Positions 50,201 to 62,623 of a stretch of 64,000 bases of DNA are shown in pieces. The notes below the pieces were generated by a model. That model was not told the origin of the DNA. It made no database searches and worked only from the letters and a program-made list of their open reading frames with translations. This DNA comes from Guadua angustifolia (lineage: Eukaryota > Streptophyta > Magnoliopsida > Poales > Poaceae), in contig CM070515.1 in the NCBI GenBank assembly GCA_036346375.1, forward strand, positions 6,160,423-6,224,422. Direction: 5' to 3'. Position numbers and translations under genes: made by a program. Within the stretch, counting starts at the first letter, position 1. Every line of letters begins with the position of its first letter.

Positions 50201-53200
50201 AGGAAAAGGGACAGAGTCTGATCAATAACATCCTCACACTGTAACCACATCAATAGTCAATAACAGCTTATAGATCAAAGACAAAGCTGAAATCAGTAGA
50301 TGAAGTCACCTCTGCGTAGCACTTCAGATTTGTAGCTATTTTACCAACAATGACATTGAGTAAAACTAAATGGTCATTCAGTCCAAGTAGCTCAGACAAT
50401 CTTGCATACAACTGCTGCAGCAAAGAACCAGTGCTTTATGACATTTGACAAAAAAGTATATCAAGATGCACTAAAAATATTATTATATTATTTCATTTCT
50501 TCTAAACCTTTGCATAATGCATGGTTTGGTCTCCTACATATGACCTCCTGAAATTTTGCACAAAGATGAGAATAGCTCGATCAAGCCTTTGCTTACTTAA
50601 TTCTTGGTATCTCTGCAATGAAAGTACAAAACAATTCTCATTCACACAATAAGCCTGTGAGATTATAAAAAACAACTAACATATGCTAAGCAAAGTAAAA
50701 GGCTAGATGTGAGGACATGCCATAAGCCAGAATAAAGGAAGAATAAAATAGAAATCATGTGCGAGTTCAGCACTTTTAACAACAACCAAAGCATAAATGT
50801 TCGTTAGTACCTTAGTGGGCCAATAGAAACACAAGGCACTAATCTTCTTGTAATAACAGCATTGACACACAAAAAATTGGTTTTAGAGCCAGTTTGTAGT
50901 AGTTGCGCTAATCTTTACTAATTCCAATAGGATTTTGCTGTTATTGCTGCAAAAGACGCTTTCAACAAACTGCCATATCCAAAAATAGAAAAAGTTACAT
51001 GCTTTTGAAAAGCCACCACGATGCCAAGCGGTGCATTAGTTATATACCTCCTATAAAAACACGTGTTTTTGCTGCATCATATACAGTTATTGTTTCTAAG
51101 TTATCTGTAGTTAGCTGGACACTGCAGTTGGCCACCTGCCAACCCAATGCAACCCATAAAAATAGGGATAATTCATATTATACCACTCCAAAGATTGGCA
51201 CTTTAGAAAATACCATTCGTTGTCTCAATGACATGTGGCCCCTAGACCCACGTGTCATTGAGACAACGAGTGGTATTTTTCGAAGTGCCAACGAATGAAG
51301 TGGTATAGTATGAATTATCCCATAAAATATTACTATCACCAAGACAGGGAAGGAGATTTGAGTCCACAACAGAATGACCATTTCCTAAAAAGTAGGATGT
51401 TTGCTTTTGACACCAACATTTATAAGCAAAAAGATGTCTCAGACCATAGTTTGTCGAGTTACGTTTTAGTAACATGACAGGCACTGGAAGTAGGCTGAAT
51501 GCCAAATACCAAGTGATCAGTCATTTTCATTATATACACTCAACTTCAACTATTTTTGCTGAAAATTGAAAACTAACAGGTTGCATCAGTGGAATTTTCA
51601 TGCTAACACTAAGAAACACTGAACAGTTTCAAAATTACACATTTACAGCACAGCAGTTCTAATTTTCCCAGGAAATGGAGAAATAAGCAGTTGGCTATGT
51701 ATGATGCAATATTGGCAAAATATTAACGCTGTTAACCTGTGAAAATTCTTCAAAAATAAATTGTTGTAAAAGAACATTGTCTAACTAACACCAGTCCTAC
51801 CTACATAGGCACTCATATTCTATACTAGCAGATAGTACTACAAAAGGAAAATCATCATGCCTGCAAGTATGCTAGCTCATGGTTCATGTTTAGCGACCAA
51901 ATCATTTTATCTTACCTGTGCGTGCACCCCTGTGTCAGTAATATTTATCAATTGTAACACACGGGCTGAAAGTTCTGCATCAATTAATTCTTGTGATTCT
52001 TGGCTGCAGAAGAAAAATGAAAAATCTTTTTCATGAAAAGAATAGCAGAAAAAAGTTGTCAAGCAATGAAAATTAGTTGCTCACCTACAACCAATAGTCT
52101 GCCTAATCTTGAGAATGGCAGCAATTATGTGGACCATCCATGCAATCTGCCCTTCAATGACAGAGAGCTCATCTGCATCTCCAGGAGCAGGTAATCTTGA
52201 CCTTTCCTGTAAGAAAATTGACTTTGAATAGCACTCTTCTAAAAAAAAGAGCTTGTGGAATAACATTAGCATACCGTATAAGCTTGTAGAAGAGGCTCCA
52301 TGATATTTATGATGTAAAGACTACTGCTTTGGTACTGCAACTCATAAAGAGAACATCATTAGTAACAATCAGGGCATGTATGCCAATCACAAAATTTTAA
52401 AAACAATAAGGGGTTTCATTTAATTTCTGCATCTTATTGATAATGGGATTACTTATGATTGAAGTAATTCTATAAAAACCCATCCGGAAAAAAAGTAACA
52501 GATAAACTGAAACAATATATCAGCTTTGCCCAAGAAGGCAGTTCTGATAGTAAGAGAGCTCCATCTCTTTTAGGGAAAAATGAAGTCAATATAAACCCTC
52601 ATAGCGGCAAGTGGCGACCTGACATAATAAATCCATCCAATCCTAGCTCAATTTGCAGAGTAGCCTTTGCACAAATCGCCTCCGCTCTTGATAGAACAAG
52701 TCAGAATAAATCAGAAAGGGATCACTGATTACAGGAATTACTTAACCAATCCCAATCAATCCCTCTCCCAGCGGAAGAGCAGATAGCTACTATTTGTACT
52801 GGAACGAGAGGATATCTTGTTCCATTCAAAATTTTTTTAATGAATTATACCCTTCTGCCATCACATTCAAAAAGATCACTTCAGCAAAAAGTCAAAAACT
52901 GGTATCTTACCCTTTTGATACAACAGCACTTTGCAATTCCTTATTATTTTTTTTTCATTTTTATCCTATTTGTTGTATTGTTTGCATTCACAGTTCGTCC
53001 ACAATATGAATTGAACAAAGCACCCAATGTAGAAAAAATGTCCTGTTGTTTCCAACATTTTAGCAGCATTTTATCAAATGCAACTGAATGAATAACAGAA
53101 TGCTGTTGAAGTTTGAAGTATCTATTGCATTATTTTGGTGTAGGTTCTTTTTTGGCAGCAGCAAATTCTTATGCTAAATACAGTAAAATTTAAAAAGATA

Positions 53201-56200
53201 GCTACAACTCATATGTTTAATCCCAATTTGACAGATGCAAACCCTGAACCCTGTTTTCTGAGAAGCTGGAACAGGGCCTAAATCCCATTAACAGAAAGCG
53301 TTCAAATGTAAATAATTAAGGCATCTTGTTTTCAGTTGGACATGTTCTCAAAGATGGAGTCAAATCATAGTTTTGAAAGAAAAATCATTCTTAAAATCAG
53401 AAACCAAAATTCATGAGATAGTAGCAACCTGAAATCTGCAAAGGTAAGGAAGACTCTCCAGCTGTTCCTGGAGAAATTCCACGTTATCCAAAGGATTATC
53501 TGATGAGTTGTCTGCAAAGCTGGCCTGAGATGAATAGAAATATCAAAACAATAAGAGTGACAACAGTTGCTTCTTGAACTGAAATAAAAGCAGTAGTTGC
53601 AGCTCAGTACCTGAACAGAGTTAATTCTAGAAGTGATAAAACCCTCTGTAATTTTGGGTACAGTTTCATCAAGCAGACTTGGTGTGTCTCCTTTCAAGTA
53701 AGGCACAGATGTCACCAGCCTTGACCAAAGACTCAAAAGATAGTAGACACTGTTGCTGGCCCACTACAGAACAAATACCCGATAGCATACAAGTCATAAC
53801 ACTCACAAGTCACAACATTAATTATTGAAGATCTAATTACTATTAAATGAGCAAGAAAGACAAACCTGCCATGACAGCAAGGATTTAGTTGTAAATTCTG
53901 TTACTAGACCAATCCATTCACCATAAAACTCAATATTCAGAAGCTCTGACAACTGCACAATACAATAAACTAAATTTTCACATTTAATCTCAAATGGGTT
54001 AGTTCCTAGACCGAAGGCAGCTACTCAAATTATAATGGAACATGGAAAAAGGATCAACAAAACTGTTAGCGTGATGTATAGGGTAATGGGCCCAGGTGGT
54101 TCGGCTGCAACCCTACAGGGTGCGGCGGCTGCCTTTCCCCCCCTCTCTGGTTTTGGTTAGTTGGTTATGTTTGGCAAGGATCTCCTAGATTAGATCTTTC
54201 CTATTCTTAGGGATATCCTTGCCTATATGTACTTGAGCCTAGGGCTCCTCCCATAATCAATCTACTATTTTCCCAACCATACTCTTTCATGGTATCGAGA
54301 GACCGGGAGCTTCCCCTCTCACCCTTCCGCTGCCCTCAAGGCGCTCTAGCCCACCGCAAGATGGTCGGGACCCTCGCCTCCTGCCGACGTCGACTCGCCG
54401 AAAGCAGCTCGCCATGATGCCGACGCAAGCAAAGAATTTAGCCGAGACTTGCAGCGCTACCCTCGGCTGAAAGCCAGCGGCCGAGCAGAGGTCATTATCG
54501 CATCCGCTGACACGTGTGTGCCGTAGTACAACCACCAAAGCCGGCCGACGCCACGGCAGCATCCGCACGACCAAGCCGACGACGACCACGAGGATGACAC
54601 GGACATCTCGCGCCATGCTCCTCCACGAGGCCGCCGCTTCTCAACCTCCACGCCAGTACGTCGCTTGTCGCGCGTAACGCCCGCACTGGTCCCTCGTCCT
54701 CGACACCTCCAAGAACTACTCCCGTTGGCGCGAACAATTCCTCCTCGCCGTCACGAAGTATTCGCTGCAGGACCACGTCCGCAGCTCCGCCACCTCGGCA
54801 CTTCCTGATTGGGCTCGGATGAACGCCGTCGTCAAATCATGGCTATACAGCACGGTCACCGCCGACCTTGCCGACGCCGTGATCGACCACCGCGCCACCG
54901 CCACTGGCTCGGATCGCCATCGAGGATCACTTCGCCAGCAATCGGGAGACGTGTTTCCACCTTGACGCCAAGTTTCGCGTTTGCCCAAGGTGACCTCTCC
55001 ATCACCGAATATTGCAACGCTTCAAGAAGATGGCCGACGACCTCGCTGACCTCGACGAACACGTGACTGACCGCACTCTGGTCCTCAACGTGATTCGCGG
55101 GCTCAACGAGCGGTACAGGGACATCGGGGTCCACCTCCGCCGTGGTCGCCCCTTCCTTCTTCTTCGCCGTCTGCAATGAACTCCTCGAGGAGGAGATCAA
55201 CATGTGTGCACTCCTTTGCTCCTCCGACGCTTCGCCGCCATCGGCTCTCCTCGCCTGCAAGACGGACTGCAAACCGGCCGGTGCTCCTCGTCCGGCCGCC
55301 CAGCGAAGAAGAAAGCCGGCGATCACCGCGCCTCAGCGGTAGCGCTTCTGCTTGCGGCGGCGCTCCTCTCCCGGCTCCTCCTCTACGCCTGACGGCTGGC
55401 TGGCGGCTGGCCGTCGTTCTTCAACCTGTGGACCGGTCCATCCAAATGTGGCCCTTCCCCGTCTCCTCTGCCCAGCTTCCCGCGTGGCGTCTTACCCAGA
55501 AGAAGACGCCCAAAGAAGCCGGCTGGCTGGCAAAGATTCTACTCGCCAAAGAACAGACCGCTCCAACAATGAGCCTTCTGCCGCCAAGATAACAAAGAAG
55601 AAGAATGGCGGCAAGAAGATCACCGACCCATGGTGGGGTCTCCGCTCTGGGACGAAATTCTCTGCCTCCACGTTCAAACCGTCACCCCTCACTCCGCCAA
55701 GAAACAACGATTGGTACCTTGATACAGTGCCTCTTCCCACATGACCTCCCATGATGGTACCCTCTCTCACTCCTCAACCCCTCAGATCCTCTCCCACCTC
55801 CATTGTTGTCGGTAATGGTTCGCTCTCGCCTCATCACCGCCATCGGCCGACGCACCTTAGCTCTCTTGTTCTAAATAATGTTCTTGTTTCGCCTCGACTT
55901 ATCAAGAATCTTATTTCGTTCGCCAATTCACTCACCGATAACAATTGTTCGTGGAGTTTGACCCGTATGGTTGTTCTGTGAAGGATCTTCTCTCATGAAC
56001 GTGATCATCGAGTGCAATAGCTCCGTCCGCTCTACCCATTGCAACGCTTTCTCACTCCCTTGTTGCCGGCTCCACGTCGTCCTCCTGTGTACACCGCCGC
56101 TCGCCACCCTCGTCATGAGGCCTCTCCAAACTCACTTCGGCTATTCCTGGTTGCAATAAAAGTTTGGAGTCTTTGTGCCATGCGTGTCAGCTAGGACGTC

Positions 56201-59200
56201 ATGTTCGTCTTCCTTTTAGTCCTTCAGTGTCTCGAGCGTCAAACAACTTTGATCTTATTCATTGTGACTTATGGACATCTCCCATTGTTAGTGTCTCTAG
56301 TTACAAATATTACTTAGTTGTTCTTGATGACTGCTCCCATCACCTGTGGACGTTTCCTTTACGGCTTAAATCTGACACGTTTTCCACCCTATATAACTTT
56401 TTCGCCTATGTGTCTACCCAGTTCGGCGCACGCGTCAAGGCCGTCCAGAGTGACAACGGCCGGGAGTTCGACAACTCCAGCGCGCGCACCTTCTTCCTCA
56501 CACATGGCGTTCAGTTTCGCATGTCGTGCCCCTACACGTCCTCGCAGAACGGTCGAGCTGAGCGGATTATTCGTACCACTAATGATGTCATTCGCTCCCT
56601 TCTGTTTCAGGCGAGTATGCCACCTTCGTATTGGGCTGAGGCGTTGCACACTGCAACTCTCCTCCTCAACATCTTGCCGACCAAGACACTGGATTTTTCG
56701 ACCCCGCACTTTGCTCTCTTCGGCCGTGCACCGTCGTACGATAATCTGCGTGTCTTTGGCTGTAAGTGTTACCCCAATCTTTCGGCCACTGCTCCCCACA
56801 AACTTGCCCCGCGCTCTGCCCTCTGCATCTTCCTTGGTTATTCCGCTCACCACAAAGGATACCGATGTCTTGATCCTACTACAAATAGAATCATAATCTC
56901 TCGTCATGTTCTCTTTGACGAGACCACTTTTCCCTTTGCCGAGCATACCTCCCCTCCCACTGCTGCGGACTTCACCTTCCTAGATGAATTCCCTAACCCG
57001 GCGCTTCTTCCCATAGGTCGCCAACCTGTGTCTCTGCAGTCCTCCGGCGCCACCATTGCTATACGCGCCCCATGCCGTTGCTTCTGCCTTGATACCACCA
57101 GATTTCCGCGCTCCCACGCTTGGTGGTGCATCCGTCCGTCCTTGTGAATCCTCCGCGCCATCGCGCTGCATGCGACAACATCTCCCGCGCTCCATCGTGG
57201 GTCTGCTCACTGTGTGGCTGCACCGCTTCTCACTCCGGCTTCGGCTTCCAGACCTCATGCGGCTCGCCTTCGCGTCTACTCCAGCGCCTAAAGCGGTGCG
57301 GTCCCTCCGACAAGACTAATCGCCCTGCGGCGCCGCCCATTACCGGTGCCGCTGCCGTTCCGACGATGAACCGGACTGACATGGCGACTCGGTCAGGGCG
57401 GTTTTCGCCAGCATCGTCTTATATCATCTTCGCGCCATCGTCCCTGTTAAAGACCTTCCGTGGCGCCTTACCGATCCCAATTGGCGGTCGCTATGGAGGA
57501 AGAACATGTCGCTCTTCTCGAACCGGACTTGGGAGTTGGTTCCTCGCCGCGACATGCCAACATTGTCACGGGCAAGTGGATCTTCAAACACAAGTTCCGC
57601 GCCGACGGATCTCTCGAGCGCCACAAGGCACGTTGGGTCTTCAGCGGCCACCCTGGCGTCCGCATCGACTTTGCCGAGACCTTCACCGTCGTCAAGCCCG
57701 CCCACTTCGCGACAAAGATTTCTCTCGCTCTCTCGCCAAAGATGGCGATTCACCACTTCGATGTCAAGAACGCCTTCCTCCATGGCACCTTAGACAGAGC
57801 GGAGTTCTTATTTCGGCCCTCCGGATTCGAGGATCTGCGCCAGCCCGACTTTGTCTGTCGTTCGAACAAGTCGCTCTACGGTCTCAAGCAGGCTCCTGCT
57901 TGGTCTGGTTCGCCGCCCGCATCTGGTCTCTCTTGGTTTTGTGGAAGCCAAGTCGGACACTTCATTGTTTGTCTACGCCGGTAATCGACCGACGGCCTAC
58001 CGCTTCTCTACGTTGATGACATCGTCCTCACCTCCTCGACACACCTCTGCGGCGGTCATCTCGACCCTCCGTGAGAGTTTGCCATGAAGGATTTGGGCGA
58101 ACTCCATCACTTCCTCGGGATGCGAGTTGACCACGATCGACCAGATGATACTCTCGGGCCAAGATTACATGATTGACATCTTGGATCGTCTTTGGGATGG
58201 CCGAGTGCAAACCATGCACTGCCTGTCTACAAACCCAAGGTCTCTGCCGACTCGGGAGCTCCATTCTTGACCCGTCGACTCGGAGTCTTCTTGCGCTTTG
58301 CGATCTCGACCTTCACGGCCGACATTGCCTACGCCGTCGGCAAGAGGTTTGCCTTTACATGCACGACCTCGAGAGCCCCACTGGTCGCTCTCAAGCGCAT
58401 CCTTCGCTACATTCAGGTACTCTACACAGGTCTTCATCTTCGGCCGTCGACCGGGATGACTTGGTGGTTTATTACGATCTTGTTGGGGTTTGGTGTCCGT
58501 CTGCGATAAGTCCACCTCGGGCTATGCTGTGTTCCTTGGTGACAACCCGTCTCCGGTCCTCAGCGTCGAACACCGTGTCGCTCGGTAGAGGTCGAGTACC
58601 GCCGTCATGAATGGTGTTCTTGAGGCTTCTTGGCTCAAGCAGCTTCTTCATCGATAACAATCAAATATAAACAAAACGATAATCTATCTTCACTTCGTTC
58701 GTGAGTAGCCATGGGTGCCGTTGTACATCCCGACAATTCTTCACGAAGATGACACGATGTAGATTCACAAAATGGGCCCGGTGGTTGTTTGCAACGAACC
58801 AACATGTTGGTTAGTTGGTTATGTTTGGCTTCCTAGATTAGAATGAGGGATCATATGTACTTGAGCCATCAATCTACTATTTTCCCAAGGTTCAAAAACC
58901 AGCAAACATCGATAAATATCAAAATGACACGATGTAGATTCACAAATAACGAACCAACATGTTGCTTCAATGATCAGCCATAGGTTGAGGTGCATTATTA
59001 TCAAAATGTTTTATAAGAAGGAACTGATATGCATGATGAACTTTGAATAGAGTATGACGACAAACGGACATAATGACATTAAATTCCAGATTTTTTTCGC
59101 TTTAAAATATTTAAAACGACAAATACAGCTTGATAACAAACAGCAACAAGCAATAGCTCATTGTTACAAGAAAGGTTATTAAAGCGATAAGGCGAGATGT

Positions 59201-61631
59201 GGCGGCTCACCATCTTTGAAGCACTTAAGGCGCGCGGAAGCAGCGAGGCGACGCCACACATAGTATGTTATCAATTGTACGGTGTATTAGTACTACTGTA
59301 CTCTACTACTGCTGCTGCTACTACCACTACTGGTAGGCTCCTACTACTACCGCAGTGCTTGTGCTGATGCTGCCATTGATGTTACAGTAACATACTGAAA
59401 ATTTTGGAATAACCATCATCCCCAATTGAGAACAATAACCATCCCCACTGGTACCAAATGTGTGTCATTCAACCAAATTTTGCAAAAAAGGCACACTAGA
59501 CACTTAAATACATTTCCTCATACATGAGGAGGACATAACCACAATACTTCACCCCTTAAGGCACATAACAAGGATTATAAATGTAATATTAATTCATTGT
59601 TCCCTCAACTACAGAAATTTTTTTTATGGCCACTAGGTAAACCGCACAAAGCAAATATCAGCAGTTACACCACAGAATAATTGCACTAAAGCAAATATTA
59701 TTAGCATTAGTAGGTAACTCTGTAACTGCTTCTCTTCATCGGCAAGCATGAAAGATTAGGAGAAGCTGCAGAACCAAATTTGTATTTTGTACTGCTGTTC
59801 CTTTAACAGATAGCATGCGTCAAAAAATCAAGAAGAAAGACTTTTGTAAGAGAACTATGTGTATACTTCATAATTGTAGCATCACTATAGTTACCAAGCA
59901 ATGCACCAATCAGAAAAAAAAAAAACCTAGCAAGTTTGTCAATTTTCTAATAAATGCAAAAAAAAAAAAAGCATATCCTTGGTTATAGAACAACCAAGAT
60001 ATGAAGTACGGTTAGGGTCGTTCTTTATTTAAGTAACAGGATCACAACCTGGAAATTCACTTTGAAACGTCCCAGAAGGCGGCAGAACTCATGGTAATTA
60101 CCATGATCAGCAAGACCTGCAGAGTCAAAATAAATTACATAAAATCATCTATTTTTGCCCTGCATGGAATGCCTCAACCAACAAACGTATCAATTTTGCA
60201 AGATTAATTACTGTAAGCATATCAAATCAAAGGACAACTTTTCCTACTCTGCTAGCAAATTTGACTTCTACAATATATAACATAGTTATGATTAGGTCCA
60301 TTTAGGTCTCCTAAAATACACAACATTTCTAGAGGCGAGTTAATCAACTCACGTTGACACTAAATGCTTCTTAATTAACAAAAAAGAGGCACTTTTATGT
60401 CACGTGAAGAGGACTTCAATCGAGATTATTCTTCCTAATAAGTGAAATTTGCAAGAGGAAGAAAACCAGCATCAATTACTAACTTGACAACAAATAGTTT
60501 TAAGTGTAGAACCTTGGCCTGTTTGGAGTATCTCCTTGGTGCCTGACATAAGATGAGAGAGAAACTGGGACCGTGCAGGGTCCTCCACAAAAATACTGCG
60601 CCTGACAGAAGCAAGTCTCACAAGACATTCCAAAGCCTGTAGAAAACAAAAGGCTTGCACACATATATAAATGCAGTAGAGAGAGAGAGAGGAATGAAGA
60701 AAATAAAAAGAATACAGTACTTCACTGAACTTGACACATTTCCTAAAGGGAAAACAAAATATAGTGCTGGTTTGGATATTAATTAAATTCACAACAGATA
60801 GAAAAAAATACTTCTCAAATACTCAGGCAACATAAAAAATGGTGGCTATTACATGGAAGTCAATCAAAATACTTCAACACCAGCACTTGAGCTTGCAGAT
60901 TGTAGTAACCATTAACCAATACTAAATTTGCAAATTGTATTAATGACCAGACCCATCAAACAGTAGTTCTTTTGAAACATGTTGAATTGTGGATCAAAAT
61001 GTACCTCTTTTAAATTAATGAACAAAGCACTCGTTAAAAAATTTGCGCTGTATTATTATTTATTATCAAATCACCCAAGCAAAGTGTACCTCTTTTGAAA
61101 CACGATTATCATTGACTTTGTAGTAATCAAAAAAGATCTGGACAGTGGAAGGATCTTGAAGGAGAGGTCTCCAAGATGCAGGAAGCTGCATCAAGATAAA
61201 AATATATATATATACATAAACGAGAAAGAGCCTGTGATGCAATGACATATCGATTGTTGTAAAGAGAAGCTAGAATGTATGCAACCAATATACCTGCACT
61301 GTTCCAAACTCTTCAGAGCTTTCATCCACTGGAGAACCAACAAAGTCAAATGACAAGCACTTCAATGCAAGCGAAAGAGGGACATGCCTAAAGTCGTCTG
61401 GTACTGTTTTTAGTACAGATTGTATCAGAAGATGGAAATGAAATCAATGTAGGTATTCCAACACAATCAATTTACTGGAAAGAAAAATCATGCCAACATA
61501 ACACCTTGAACATTACCTTCACTTTTCAGTTGGTGTAATGAGGTTAGAGAAATTTGGAAGATCTGTAGAAGAAACTGGTCCTTAAACGAACTTGCAATTT
61601 TTCTGTGAAGTGTCATAGGCATCGTACTCGG
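44241..61631 (-). CDS. XPO7: Exportin-7-like nuclear transport receptor (importin-beta family), 5' exons outside the window
   Basis: Ran-dependent nuclear export receptor made of HEAT-like repeats. The 25 coding exons, 5' to 3' on the minus strand, are: 61517-61631, 61294-61403, 61090-61185, 60513-60636, 60049-60116, 53866-53952, 53611-53763, 53429-53524, 52275-52334, 52085-52206, 51916-52003, 50508-50612, 50310-50414, 50186-50238, 50039-50102, 49815-49949, 49624-49736, 49436-49529, 49055-49274, 47529-47659, 46101-46247, 45687-45815, 45514-45612, 45375-45413, 44241-44378. All borders are GT-AG and the exons total 2691 nt: 896 residues plus TAA, without a stop. Conserved stretches include LASVRR, SRLVTSVPYLKGD, QLYARLSELLGL and LTFDSSSPNGILLFRE, ending RHDFRVK. 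Plant exportin-7 proteins are about 1050 residues, so roughly 150 N-terminal residues lie past the right edge. Several introns hold insertions, the largest being 6.1 kb with a copia element. Exons look intact, so the gene is probably functional. Confidence 0.93.
47165..47440 (-). mobile_element. 5'-truncated LINE fragment in an exportin intron
   Basis: Read on the minus strand it ends in tgacttgtttgggacaaaaa followed by a ggtggtggttgttg-type tail, which is how many plant LINEs (RTE/L1 group) end. Upstream it holds a short coding-like stretch (gttgagcataagaagaggc). No reverse transcriptase remains. The assignment is by recalled similarity of the 3' end. Confidence 0.45.
50613..51915 (-). other. 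Exportin intron carrying a MITE
   Basis: AT-rich intron of 1.3 kb between the exons at 51916-52003 and 50508-50612. Apart from the MITE at 51165-51321 I see nothing in it. Confidence 0.6.
51165..51321. repeat. Mutator-like MITE in an exportin intron
   Basis: 157 bp, a near-complete palindrome. It starts gggataattcatattatacc and ends with the inverse, ggtatagtatgaattatccc. The middle pairs through cgttgtctcaatgacatgtgg and its inverse. Flanks ataaaaata and ataaaatat could be a 9-bp target duplication with one base slipped, which fits the Mutator superfamily. Confidence 0.75.
54064..54289 (+). repeat. 5' LTR of copia 2
   Basis: 226 bp starting TGTTAG and ending TTTCA, next to an initiator-Met-type primer-binding site. 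It contains ttagttggttatgtttggc and aatcaatctactattttccc, both found again in the 3' LTR. Confidence 0.85.
54600..56160 (+). pseudogene. Copia 2 gag and protease remnants
   Basis: Gag homology is split between frames. One piece (about 54690-54860) has YSRWREQFLLAVTKY and a tail like SWLYSTVTADL. Further pieces lie near 54910-55130 and 55150-55900. The end of the protease-to-integrase link is visible near 55800-55980. No frame is open across the region and the protease active site could not be found intact. Confidence 0.65.
56164..57147 (+). pseudogene. Copia 2 integrase segment
   Basis: Open for 327 codons. It starts inside the zinc-binding part (CHACQLGRH) and carries the full catalytic core: HCDLW, QSDNGREF and GRAERII with the D-D-35-E pattern. 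The homology continues to the linker after LDEFP and is then lost. No natural start codon is present, since the frame is cut from gag. It is the best-preserved part of the element. Confidence 0.85.
57460..58740 (+). pseudogene. Copia 2 reverse transcriptase and RNase H remnants
   Basis: WIFKHKFRADGSLERHKARW, VKNAFLHG and SLYGLKQAP mark the reverse transcriptase within the ORF 57460-57984. The YVDD site is encoded near 58011-58025 but in another frame. RNase H homology is scattered to about 58700. Frameshifts and deletions make it nonfunctional. Confidence 0.8.
58750..58894 (+). repeat. 3' LTR of copia 2, shortened and patched
   Basis: About 145 bp against 226 bp for the 5' LTR, with several internal deletions. 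Its first part (tgacacgatgtagattcaca) and the phrase aacgaaccaacatgttg do not come from the LTR but match intron DNA at 58923-58964, just outside the element. Confidence 0.75.
58900..60048 (-). other. Exportin intron, distal part
   Basis: AT-rich. It contains a CTA/CTG trinucleotide repeat at about 59290-59345 and poly-A runs near 59922 and 59962. A short GC-rich patch lies at 59180-59260. No gene found. Confidence 0.5.
59290..59345. repeat. CTA/CTG trinucleotide microsatellite
   Basis: Interrupted run of ctactactactgctgctgctac-like triplets followed by ctactactaccg, in an exportin intron. Confidence 0.7.
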
Positions 61632-62361
61632 CTATATGCGTGAACCAACATAATAAACATTAGTCAAATTTCTCTTATAGCTAACTTACAGAGGAAAAGG
61701 AACGAAAAAAAATGGGCATGACATTCTAAACAGTACTAAAAAGAGAATGAAGTAACAAATAAAAACCTCAACCAGAGGTAAAGATATTAGTGGACACTAT
61801 AAGCAGAAGTTAGTTTACAAAATGTATACAGCAGTTAACTACATACTGAGAAAGCTTGTTGGTCCAACTCTTCATAGGAGGGAGGAGTTGTTAAAGAAAA
61901 ACAAAAAACTAAGATGTGGGATATAAACTAGTTGGATACACAACATGAACTTCTTTCCTCATATTAAGCCAAGCTAGTACACTATGTCTTCATGTTAAGT
62001 AGGGTGCAAGCCTAGATACTGTTATCAACACAAACAAACCTCCACTTCATTATTTCAGTGACATGCAATAATATACTAAGAACCTATACAAGAAAAAGGA
62101 AAAAAGAAGAAGAAAGACATAAAAAAGATGTGGATGACAGCTCGTACTGACAGTAAGGTAGGTAATCAAAAAGATTGATTTACACTTTACAGTCCAAAGG
62201 ACATAGCTAAATGTGCACCACAGCTACAAGCAGGTAAAAAGAATCTTCTGCACCTATACACTTTACACTCCCAGGGCCATTGTCAAATGTGTGCCACAAC
62301 CCCCACCTATTATGTCGCCACCATCTAAAGCTCTTTAAAAATTGAGCATTAATATGCCGAC
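61632..62361 (-). other. Exportin intron upstream of the first exon in the window
   Basis: AT-rich intron from the acceptor at 61632 back to the copia 3 LTR. No exon of the missing N-terminal part was recognised here. Confidence 0.5.
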
Positions 62362-62600
62362 TGTTAGACTACCATCTATAGCATGTCCATGTATGGACAG
62401 GCGCCTAATTAGGGCTGCGCCATATCCCCTCTTGCCATACCTGGCTGGCGCATGCACTGCTATATATATGTGTACCAAATTAGGTGATAGTTTCCATGTC
62501 TAGAGATAGCTTACCATATCTGTTGTAATGTCTGTCTATATGTATGACTTTCCTGTATCAATGAAGATCATTCTATTCTTCCAAACCTTACCTTCCTTCA
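62362..62600 (+). repeat. 5' LTR of copia 3
   Basis: 239 bp, TG..CA, with a TATA-like tgctatatatatg at about 62459 and the primer site beginning at the next base. Confidence 0.85.
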
Positions 62601-62623
62601 TGGTATCAGAGCAGTAGGCATCC

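Larger units (their letters stand above)
54064..58894 (+). mobile_element. Ty1-copia retrotransposon 2, antisense in an exportin intron
   Basis: 4831 bp flanked by the perfect 5-bp repeat AAAAC (54059-54063 and 58895-58899). The 5' LTR is 54064-54289, and the primer site tggtatcgaga begins at 54290. Domains follow the copia order. Many small deletions and frameshifts break every domain except the integrase. It lies opposite to the host gene in the intron between exons 60049-60116 and 53866-53952. Confidence 0.9.

Noticed and set aside
54287..55770. Minus-strand ORFs antisense to copia 2 gag
   Set aside because: No domain; the plus strand carries recognisable gag homology.
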